Assembly: GCA_025929745.1 (NCBI GenBank)
Contig: JAICPQ010000002.1
Coordinates: 1-31,360, forward strand
Source of the DNA: Burkholderiales bacterium
GTDB lineage: Bacteria > Pseudomonadota > Gammaproteobacteria > Burkholderiales > SG8-39
DNA length: 31,360 nt
Direction: 5' to 3'
Shown here: positions 15,521-21,737 of the stretch, piece by piece
Numbering within the stretch: the first letter of the stretch is position 1
How the letters are laid out: every line of letters starts with the position of its first letter
The notes under the pieces: model-generated
The model's database searches: none
The model's input: the letters and a program-made list of their open reading frames with translations, nothing else
Told to the model about the DNA's origin: nothing
Position numbers and translations under genes: made by a program

Positions 15521-18421
15521 CTAGATGACGACGATATCGCTCGCCGCGAGTGTCGGCGCGCCAGTCAACACCGCGATTACGCTCTGTGCGCCAGCCCCGC
15601 TGCCGTCCGGGTCGTAATAAAGCTTGCCGCTAACCGTGTCGTACATTAGGCGATCGTCGGCATCGAGCCCCGAACGTGCGTTCGGCGCGGCGACGAAGCG
15701 TCCCGCCGCAAGCATGCCGTCCGCACCAAGCGCTGTCATGACTGCGTTATCGAGCAGTATTTTGTCCGTGCCGGAAACGAAGTCGTTGATGTAATCCAGG
15801 TTCGCGCTCGCGAGCGCATCGTTGTAGACGAAGCTATCCGCGCCCGCACCGCCGGTGACGCGGTCTTGTCCCGCGTCTCCGTCGAGCCAGTCGTTGCCGT
15901 TGTCGCCGAACATGTTGTCGGCTTCCGTGCCGCCAAGAAGGCTGTCGTTGCCGTCAAGGCCGAAGAGCCGATCAGATCCTGCGCCGCCGCTGATGGTGTC
16001 GTTCCCCGTCCCGCCCGTCAGCGTCTCCGGAGCGCTCGTGCCGCTGACAGTTTGCCCGCCGCTCGGGGGCGGCGGCGGCGCGCTACCGTTAATGACCTCG
16101 ATGTCAGCGGCGATGAGTGCCGCACCGGCCTGCAGCGTGGCGATCTCTAGCGCGGCCCCGGACCCGCTGCCGTCCGCGTCGTACCAGAGCTGTCCTGTGC
16201 TCGCGTTCCAGATCACCCGGTCGTCGCCCTCCGCGGCCGTGGCGCCGGCGTGGAAGCGCTCGTCAGTCGGCGCGAAGTTGCCCGACGTACCGAGCGCGCC
16301 CATCGACGTCGCGTCTAGCACGATCTCGTCCGTGCCCGAGGCAAAGTCGCGGATCCGGGTGAAGCTCCCCGCTTCTTCAAAAGTAAATCGATCGCTTCCG
16401 GAGCCGCCGGTCATATCGGCGCCGGCATCGCCGTGGACTAGCACATCGTTGCCCGCATCGCCGAAAAGCTCGGTCGAGCGGCCTCCGCGGATGGTGTCGT
16501 TGCCATCGCCGCCGTAAGCACTGGAAAAGTTCTGAACGTTGTTCATGACCAGCAAGTCGTCGCCACCCATGCCGAACAGCTGGCCCCCCTCCGAAGCGCC
16601 GATAATGTGGTTGTTGAGCTCGTTTCCGGTTGCGTGGAAGGCCGAGCCATCATCCACCATGAACAGATTCTCCAGACCGGCGCCGAGCGTCCAGTCGGTG
16701 TTCCGCGCGCGCACGGTGTCGACTCCACCCGGGTCGGCGAGAATCATGTCGCCGTCGCTGGAGACGAAGTACAGATCGTCGCCGAGGCCTCCGGAGAGGG
16801 TGTCAGCGGCGTCGTCGCCCCCAGTGTGGGACTGACCCGCATCCAGTGTGTCGTTGCCCTCGCCGCCAACAAGCAAGTCAGCGCCTTCGCTACCGGCGAG
16901 CGTATCGTTGCCACCAAAGCCATTGATCGTGTCGTCCCCGAACGTTCCGACGAGCGAGTCGTTGCCGGGACTGCCGTTGATCAACTGACCCTGCTCGGTC
17001 CCGGTGCCGCCGCTGCCGTTGAGGACACTGATGTCGGCAGCCGTGATCGCCGGCGCGCCTTGCAGCGTCGCGATCAGCTGCGCTGCCTGCCCGCCGAGAC
17101 CATCCGCGTCGTACCAGAGCCGGCCGCTGCTCGTGTCGTAGACCACGCGGTCGCTCGCGTCCTGCGCCGAGCTCGCCCCTGACCCTGCGAAGAAGCGACC
17201 GTCACCCGTGGCGAAATTTCCGGACGGTCCGACGTTGGCGTGGAAGTTTCCATCGAGCAGCACCTTGTCCGCGCCCGGCGCGAAGTCGGTGAGGGTATCC
17301 GCGTCCGCCCCCGCCGGCGCGACACCGAAATAGAACTGGTCCGACCCGGTGCCGCCGGTTAGGGTGTCGTTTTGCAGTCCCCCCATCAGAAAATCGTTTC
17401 CACCCTGGCCGACGATCCAATTCGCCCCGCTATTGCCGTGCAGGTTGTTCGCAAGATCGTTGCCGGTGATGTTGGCGTTGGCCGAACCCATCAATGTGAG
17501 TTGCTCGAGCCAGCTCGGCGCTACCAGAGAGATCGTGGTGAAAATGGCGTCGTGGCCGCCGGTGTCGGAGAAGCTGTCGCCTGGATCGTCTACGAAATAG
17601 ACATCGCCGCCGGCGCCGCCGGACATCGAGTCGGCACCCGGGCCGCCGTCCAGCACCTGCGGGGTAGATGAGCTAAAGCTTTCGCCTCCGAGCAGCGTAT
17701 CGCTACCGGCGCCACCGTTCAGGCTGTCGTTGCCTGCCCCGCCTTCCAGGCGATCATTTCCGTCGGCGCCATTCAGCGTGTCATTTCCGTTGAAGCCGAA
17801 GAGAAAGTTCGCTGCCGCGCTACCGTTCATCACATCGTCGAAAGCGCTGCCGTTCGCGTTCTCGATGGAAACGAGCGCTGCGCTGCCACTGCCGCCATTG
17901 CCGCCGCCGCTAGCGGTGCCGGCCGCCAGGTTGATCACGACCGCGGTCGTCGCCGTGGCTCCATAGTCGAGCGTGTCGACACCGCTACCGCCGTCGATGA
18001 AGTCGTTGCCGTACGTTCCGCTGGCGCCATGGCGCATGTTGAACGTATCGTTGCCGCCGCCGCCGATCAGCGTATCGTCGCCGCCGCGCCCGCGCATCCA
18101 GTTGCCGGCGCTGTTCCCCGTCATCACGTTAGCGAGATCGTTGCCACTGCCGCTCGTCGCCGCCGTGCCGGTGAAGGTGAGGTTCTCGAACCCGGTGCCC
18201 AGCGTCCAGCTCACCGCGGACTGAACGGTCTCTACGCCGCCGGAGTCGGAAAGCACGTCGCCTGAGCTGACGACGTAAAGGTCGTCGCCCGTGCCGCCGA
18301 GAAGGGTGTCGCTGCTGCCGAGTCCTACGAGAGTGTCGTTACCGGCGAGACCTTCGATGCTGTCGGCTGAGGACGTGCCGACGAGGCTGTCGTTGCCGTT
18401 GGTGCCGACGATGCGTGCCAC
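15521..18421 (-). CDS. RTX calcium-binding exoprotein 2 (966 aa)
   Basis: This is a paralogue of the adjacent RTX protein. The first 240 residues align closely (start MARIVGTNGNDSLVGTSSAD). RTX nonapeptide blocks lie at about 1-50, 100-150, 205-270, 330-362, 485-545, 630-680 and 795-865. The 80-residue module occurs at about 385-467, 697-777 and 886-966, the last ending AASDIVVI at the C-terminus. A Pro5 linker lies at 782-786. No signal peptide or enzymatic domain is seen. It is expected to leave through the neighbouring type I system. The start is GTG at 18421 with GGAG six bases upstream. An overlapping ATG at 18423 is out of frame. The gene lies 74 bases after the hydratase gene on the same strand. 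Confidence 0.9.
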   Translation of the reverse strand: MARIVGTNGNDSLVGTSSADSIEGLAGNDTLVGLGSSDTLLGGTGDDLYVVSSGDVLSDSGGVETVQSAVSWTLGTGFENLTFTGTAATSGSGNDLANVMTGNSAGNWMRGRGGDDTLIGGGGNDTFNMRHGASGTYGNDFIDGGSGVDTLDYGATATTAVVINLAAGTASGGGNGGSGSAALVSIENANGSAFDDVMNGSAAANFLFGFNGNDTLNGADGNDRLEGGAGNDSLNGGAGSDTLLGGESFSSSTPQVLDGGPGADSMSGGAGGDVYFVDDPGDSFSDTGGHDAIFTTISLVAPSWLEQLTLMGSANANITGNDLANNLHGNSGANWIVGQGGNDFLMGGLQNDTLTGGTGSDQFYFGVAPAGADADTLTDFAPGADKVLLDGNFHANVGPSGNFATGDGRFFAGSGASSAQDASDRVVYDTSSGRLWYDADGLGGQAAQLIATLQGAPAITAADISVLNGSGGTGTEQGQLINGSPGNDSLVGTFGDDTINGFGGNDTLAGSEGADLLVGGEGNDTLDAGQSHTGGDDAADTLSGGLGDDLYFVSSDGDMILADPGGVDTVRARNTDWTLGAGLENLFMVDDGSAFHATGNELNNHIIGASEGGQLFGMGGDDLLVMNNVQNFSSAYGGDGNDTIRGGRSTELFGDAGNDVLVHGDAGADMTGGSGSDRFTFEEAGSFTRIRDFASGTDEIVLDATSMGALGTSGNFAPTDERFHAGATAAEGDDRVIWNASTGQLWYDADGSGSGAALEIATLQAGAALIAADIEVINGSAPPPPPSGGQTVSGTSAPETLTGGTGNDTISGGAGSDRLFGLDGNDSLLGGTEADNMFGDNGNDWLDGDAGQDRVTGGAGADSFVYNDALASANLDYINDFVSGTDKILLDNAVMTALGADGMLAAGRFVAAPNARSGLDADDRLMYDTVSGKLYYDPDGSGAGAQSVIAVLTGAPTLAASDIVVI

Positions 18422-18458
18422 ATTGAACTCCGCACGGAGAGGAAAATTCCGGCAGTGT

Positions 18459-18478
18459 CCGGCGCGGACCAGCGCCGG
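18459..18478. repeat. Hairpin between the hydratase and RTX protein 2 genes
   Basis: Perfect 7-bp arms ccggcgc (18459-18465) and gcgccgg (18472-18478) enclose 6 bases. It lies in the 74-base gap before the RTX GTG start. A short T-rich run (aattttcc) follows about 10 bases later on the minus strand, so termination is possible but weak. Confidence 0.45.
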
Positions 18479-18495
18479 TCGATAGTCCGGCTAGC

Positions 18496-19314
18496 TCAGT
18501 CGACTCGGAGCTCGACCCTTCCCAGTCCGTCCACCTCGAACAGCACGCGGTCGCCGGCCGTTACTGTTTTGGTGGTGACGATGCTCCCCGTTATCACGAC
18601 ATGGCCGCGCAGAAGCCCACGGCCGATCGAGGCAAGGTGGTCGGCGAGCCAGGCGACCGCGTCGAGCGGATGGCCCATGGCATCCGCCCCGCGCCCTTCT
18701 CCGACCTTGTCTCCATTGATTGTTGCAACGCCGCGCGCCGCGCAGAGGTCAATGCTGCGCCAGCCGGTGACCGGATCGCCGAGCACTGCGCCCTCGTTCC
18801 AGCAGTTGTCGGCGATGAGCTCTAGCGGGTACTGCGGCAGTACCTTGTAGTCGGCGTTGCGATCGTCGGCTAGCTCGAGCGCGGGCATGACGGCGTCCAC
18901 CGCCTGGGTTACGCGCTCGCGCGAGAACGGCTTGTCGGCGGCGGGGAGGTCTTCGCCGATTCGCACCGCGATCTCGAACTCGACGATGAGCCGCACGTAA
19001 TCGACGGCGCGCACGCGCGCGGGCGAGCGGTGCAGCGTCGACTCGAGCATGATGCCGGCCTGTGGCTCCTCCACGCCGACGAACTTGCGCATCTGCGGCG
19101 AGGTCAACGCGAGCTTGTAACCGGCAATCGCGCCGAGCTTCTGCGCGCGCAGCGCCACAAACGCGTCCTGAATTTCGTGCGCCTCCGCGATGTTGCGCGG
19201 CGCGAGCTCGGGCGGCAGCGGCGCGAAGTGCAACCGGCGCTCGTGCGCGTCGAAGAGATAGCGCGCCGCGGAACTTAAGCTTTCCCCGGATGGATCGTTC
19301 CGCAATTGGGACAT
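18496..19314 (-). CDS. 2-oxopent-4-enoate hydratase family protein (2-keto-4-pentenoate hydratase)
   Basis: This 272-residue protein belongs to the hydratase/decarboxylase branch of the FAH superfamily, which hydrates 2-hydroxypenta-2,4-dienoate in meta-cleavage pathways. Seen are IAGYKLALTSPQMRKFVGVE, the metal-site strand VEFEIAVRIG, PALELADDR, and the C-terminal signature NGDKVGEGRGADAMGHPLDA then VAWLADHL and GHVVITGSI. The start is the ATG at 19314, supported by AGGAG about 9 bases upstream. Upstream codons in frame have no family match. It overlaps the 3-hydroxyanthranilate dioxygenase gene by 40 bases, which implies one operon. In the nba-type 3-hydroxyanthranilate pathway such a hydratase acts after 2-aminomuconate deamination and decarboxylation. 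Confidence 0.88.
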   Translation of the reverse strand: MSQLRNDPSGESLSSAARYLFDAHERRLHFAPLPPELAPRNIAEAHEIQDAFVALRAQKLGAIAGYKLALTSPQMRKFVGVEEPQAGIMLESTLHRSPARVRAVDYVRLIVEFEIAVRIGEDLPAADKPFSRERVTQAVDAVMPALELADDRNADYKVLPQYPLELIADNCWNEGAVLGDPVTGWRSIDLCAARGVATINGDKVGEGRGADAMGHPLDAVAWLADHLASIGRGLLRGHVVITGSIVTTKTVTAGDRVLFEVDGLGRVELRVD

Positions 19315-19781
19315 TTGCGTTCGCTCCTGTAAAAGGCATCGAAAAGTGGAGGCAGGTCCGTGACGATGTTCTGCACGTTGACGTCGATGCGATGCACGCG
19401 CGTCCAGCACTTCGGGCAGTACCACTCGAAGCCGTCGTTCACGTTGCGCGGACGCACCTTCTCCACAACCAGGCCAACGGAGTTCGCGGGACGCTGCGGC
19501 GAGTGGCGGCAGTGCGCGGGAACGAGGAGTACGTCGCCTTCGCGGATCGGCACGTCGCGCGCCGCTCCGTTTTCCATCACCTTGAGGACGATGTCGCCGC
19601 GCAGCTGGTAGAAGAATTCCTCATACGGGTCGTCGTGGTAATCGGTGCGCGCGTTCGGCCCGCCGATCGCCATCACGATAAGATCCCCGGCCTCGCGGAA
19701 CACCATCTGGTTGCCGACCGGCGGCTTGAGCAGGTGCGCATGCTCCTCGATCCACCGCGATAGGTTGAACGCAGCCAGCAT
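19275..19781 (-). CDS. nbaC: 3-hydroxyanthranilate 3,4-dioxygenase
   Basis: This 168-residue cupin extradiol dioxygenase opens 3-hydroxyanthranilate to 2-amino-3-carboxymuconate semialdehyde. The residues expected from the Cupriavidus enzyme are present: R45, H49 and E55 (ARTDYHDDPYEEFFYQ), H93 and R97 (CRHSPQR), and E107. The C-terminal rubredoxin-like site is intact, with C122-x2-C125 and C157-x2-C160. The length is typical of the bacterial enzyme. The ATG at 19781 overlaps the stop of the upstream outer-membrane protein gene (TGATG). The next pathway enzyme, ACMS decarboxylase, is not in the window, nor are the aldehyde dehydrogenase and deaminase. Confidence 0.95.
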   Translation of the reverse strand: MLAAFNLSRWIEEHAHLLKPPVGNQMVFREAGDLIVMAIGGPNARTDYHDDPYEEFFYQLRGDIVLKVMENGAARDVPIREGDVLLVPAHCRHSPQRPANSVGLVVEKVRPRNVNDGFEWYCPKCWTRVHRIDVNVQNIVTDLPPLFDAFYRSERKCPNCGTIHPGKA

Positions 19782-20290
19782 CAAAAGGCGATCGTCACGG
19801 TGACTTCCGCGTACGTGCTGTCGCACGACCGATACGTGCTCTTGTCGCAATCGAGATACGACTCGTAAACACCGCCCAGACCGATGTAGGCGTGCGGCCC
19901 GGCCTGCAAGTAGACGCCGGCACGGCCGCCGACGGAGTCGAGGTCGGGAAGGCCGTTGATGTCGGTGCGCCGGTAGAATGCGCCAAGATAGGGCTTCACC
20001 GTGCGCATCTGGTGGAAGACGTACTGGGTCGAGGCGGTGAGCTTCGTCATGCTGGGGTCGGACCCTGACCACGACTCGATATGCAGGCCGACGCCGAGCC
20101 CGTCGACGAGGTAGTACGTGGCGCCGAGTCCCAAGACCAGATAGCTCTCGTCGAACGCGTAGCCCGTGCTGGCGGTGAGAACGAAATGCTTTTGGCCGCG
20201 CGTGAAGGCACCGGAGACCGTTTGCGCGCTGGCCGGCGACGCAGCGAGCGCGGCGGCCATTGCGAGCACGGCGACTAGAGCGGTCCTCAT
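19781..20290 (-). CDS. Small outer-membrane beta-barrel protein
   Basis: This 169-residue protein has a clear signal peptide (MRTALVAVLAMAAALAASPA, then SAQ), with probable cleavage after Ala-Ser-Ala near residue 22. The mature part alternates polar and hydrophobic residues (TYYLVDGLGVGLHIESW, YLGAFYRR, GVYLQAGPHAYIGLGGVY) and ends EVTVTIAF. A C-terminal Phe is typical of Bam-inserted barrels. About eight strands are likely. Two Cys (in LDCDKSTYRSCDS) may form a disulphide in a loop. The ATG lies only 8 bases after the CCA of tRNA-Leu, with no proper ribosome site. It is translationally coupled to the dioxygenase gene. Its specific role is unknown. Confidence 0.8.
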   Translation of the reverse strand: MRTALVAVLAMAAALAASPASAQTVSGAFTRGQKHFVLTASTGYAFDESYLVLGLGATYYLVDGLGVGLHIESWSGSDPSMTKLTASTQYVFHQMRTVKPYLGAFYRRTDINGLPDLDSVGGRAGVYLQAGPHAYIGLGGVYESYLDCDKSTYRSCDSTYAEVTVTIAF

Positions 20291-20298
20291 GTCCGTTG

Positions 20299-20385
20299 TG
20301 GTGCCCAGGGCCGGAATCGAACCGGCACGGCCTTTCGGCCGGGGGATTTTAAGTCCCCTGCGTCTACCAGTTTCGCCACCCGGGC
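20299..20385 (-). tRNA. tRNA-Leu (anticodon TAA)
   Basis: The minus strand gives acceptor arm GCCCGGG pairing with CCTGGGC, D-arm GGTAGACGC, anticodon stem GGGGA/TCCCC with loop CTTAAAA, a long class II variable arm (GGCCGAAAGGCC), T-loop GGTTCGATTCC and encoded CCA. It is 87 nt with CCA. It is the last tRNA of a Gly-Cys-Leu cluster. Confidence 0.97.
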
Positions 20386-20420
20386 AGGGACCGCCGGGAT
20401 TGTGCCATTGAGAGGAAAGC

Positions 20421-20494
20421 TGGAGGCGGGAGTCGGAATCGAACCGGCGTCCACGGCTTTGCAGGCCGCTGCATGACCACTCTGCCATCCCGCC
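20421..20494 (-). tRNA. tRNA-Cys (anticodon GCA)
   Basis: The minus strand reads GGCGGGA at the acceptor, pairing with TCCCGCC. The anticodon stem CGGC/GCCG carries loop CTGCAAA, and the T-loop is GGTTCGATTCC. CCA is encoded. It is 74 nt and lies 35 bases upstream of tRNA-Leu. Confidence 0.97.
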
Positions 20495-20666
20495 GCATGG
20501 TATGAAGCGAAGGTGCGGCTCGCCGGATCGTCCCTCGTCAAGACTGGCTTACCCGGACTGCGCAAAAACACGAGCCACGCCATGATTGTACATGGCGTCG
20601 CTCGCGTCCTTGCGGCTATACGGAGGCGCTGCGAGCCTTTGTACTAACCGGTATAGGGCAAACATA

Positions 20667-20683
20667 CCGCTCTGGTAGAGCGG
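20667..20683. repeat. Hairpin in the tRNA-Gly/tRNA-Cys spacer
   Basis: The arms ccgctct and agagcgg (7 bp) enclose ggt. The sequence also resembles a tRNA D-arm (GCTCTGGTAGAGCGG), so it may be a decayed tRNA fragment. No complete tRNA can be folded around it. Confidence 0.35.
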
Positions 20684-20720
20684 AACGTCTCGCGCATAAC
20701 AGGCCCAACATCGCTACTTT

Positions 20721-20957
20721 GTGCACGTGCAAGACTTCGACAGGCTCCGCGAGAGCAAACCAGATCTCAAGTGGCTCATCCTCAAGATGGCCGCTCTGCC
20801 GATCACCCGGCATGACTGGGCTTTCGTCTTCGAGGTCAACCGTGAGGAAGCCACGAAGATCGCTTGGAAAATCGATCCGAACCATTTCGGCAAGTTAGAG
20901 GAAGGCCCCAACGCATCTCGCGTCGTTAAATGGTTCATGAAGAAAACGGTACGCTGA
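20721..20957 (+). CDS. Hypothetical 78-aa protein inside the tRNA cluster
   Basis: This frame runs opposite to the tRNAs in the 576-base gap between tRNA-Gly and tRNA-Cys. It reads MHVQDFDRLRESKPDLKWLI, then LKMAALPITRHDWAFVFEVN, then REEATKIAWKIDPNHF, and ends WFMKKTVR. The Lys/Trp/Ile-rich, apparently helical composition and lower GC look more protein-like than the usual shadow frames. The start is GTG at 20721 (or 20727) and no clear ribosome site is seen. I recognise no family. The rest of the gap (20584-20720 and 20958-21070) holds nothing certain. Confidence 0.38.
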   Translation: MHVQDFDRLRESKPDLKWLILKMAALPITRHDWAFVFEVNREEATKIAWKIDPNHFGKLEEGPNASRVVKWFMKKTVR

Positions 20958-21070
20958 ACGAAGCGAGCAGGACCGCTGCGACAAAAACGCGACGGCTAAG
21001 CGCCATTTCAGTAGTCCATTGCTGCCGTACGCAGCGTCAGGATTCCAAAACAGGCACTTAGCCTGAATTC

Positions 21071-21146
21071 TGGAGCGGGAAACGAGTCTCGAACTCGCGA
21101 CCTCAACCTTGGCAAGGTTGCGCTCTACCAACTGAGCTATTCCCGC
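21071..21146 (-). tRNA. tRNA-Gly (anticodon GCC)
   Basis: The minus strand reads GCGGGAA at the acceptor, pairing with TTCCCGC, then D-arm AGCTCAGTTGGTAGAGC, anticodon stem CAACC/GGTTG with loop TTGCCAA, T-loop AGTTCGAGACT and encoded CCA. It is 76 nt. It follows pgsA by 18 bases, the usual betaproteobacterial order. Confidence 0.97.
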
Positions 21147-21164
21147 GGCGGCGGAAATTATAGT

Positions 21165-21737
21165 TCAACCCCGCACCGATGCGTAAGGCAAGGCCTTCCG
21201 CAGGTAGTAAAGCATGGAAATCACGGTCAGCACGGCCGCCACGTTGATGAGGATCGTGCCGAGCCAGTGGCAATCCACCATGTCGAACAGGGTATCGTCG
21301 AAGAGAAGGAGCGGGATAGCGATCATCTGGCCTACGGTCTTCAGCTTGCCGATGAAGGCGACCGCGACGCTTGCGGACTGTCCCACCTTCGCCATCCACT
21401 CGCGCAGCGCCGAGATCGCGATCTCACGCCCGACGATGATGAGCGCCACGATCACGTCCACGCGTTTGAGGTAAAGCAGCGCTAAGAGCGCCGCGACGAC
21501 GATCAGCTTGTCCGCAACCGGATCGAGGAACGCGCCGAAAGCCGACATCTGGTTCAGCCGACGGGCGAGGTAGCCGTCCAGCCAGTCGGTGATGCCGGCG
21601 AAGATGAAGACCACTGTCGCGCTGACGTTCTTGCCCTGCTCCGAGAGCCAGGCGTCCGGTAAGTAGTAGATGCCGATGAGAAGCGGAATCAGGATGATCC
21701 GCGACAGCGTGACGAGATTGGGAATGTTGAGCGGCAT
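21165..21737 (-). CDS. pgsA: CDP-diacylglycerol-glycerol-3-phosphate 3-phosphatidyltransferase
   Basis: This 190-residue integral membrane enzyme makes phosphatidylglycerol phosphate, the first committed step to phosphatidylglycerol. The CDP-alcohol transferase motif is complete: D51, D54-G55, A58-R59, G68, D72 and D76 (DWLDGYLARR, FGAFLDPVADK). It begins MPLNIPNLVTLSRIILIPLL, the typical first helix, and has about five to six membrane helices. The ATG overlaps the uvrC stop (TGATG), so the two are coupled. Confidence 0.96.
   Translation of the reverse strand: MPLNIPNLVTLSRIILIPLLIGIYYLPDAWLSEQGKNVSATVVFIFAGITDWLDGYLARRLNQMSAFGAFLDPVADKLIVVAALLALLYLKRVDVIVALIIVGREIAISALREWMAKVGQSASVAVAFIGKLKTVGQMIAIPLLLFDDTLFDMVDCHWLGTILINVAAVLTVISMLYYLRKALPYASVRG

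Noticed and set aside
12594..18421. CRISPR-like or tandem DNA repeat array
   Set aside because: The periodicity is the 27-base coding period of RTX nonapeptides with variable codons, not identical repeats with spacers.
8332..20290. att-type duplicate of the tRNA-Leu 3' end on the far side of the accessory genes
   Set aside because: I looked for the tRNA 3' sequence (ccctgggcacca) near the Rieske and holB ends by eye and did not see it.
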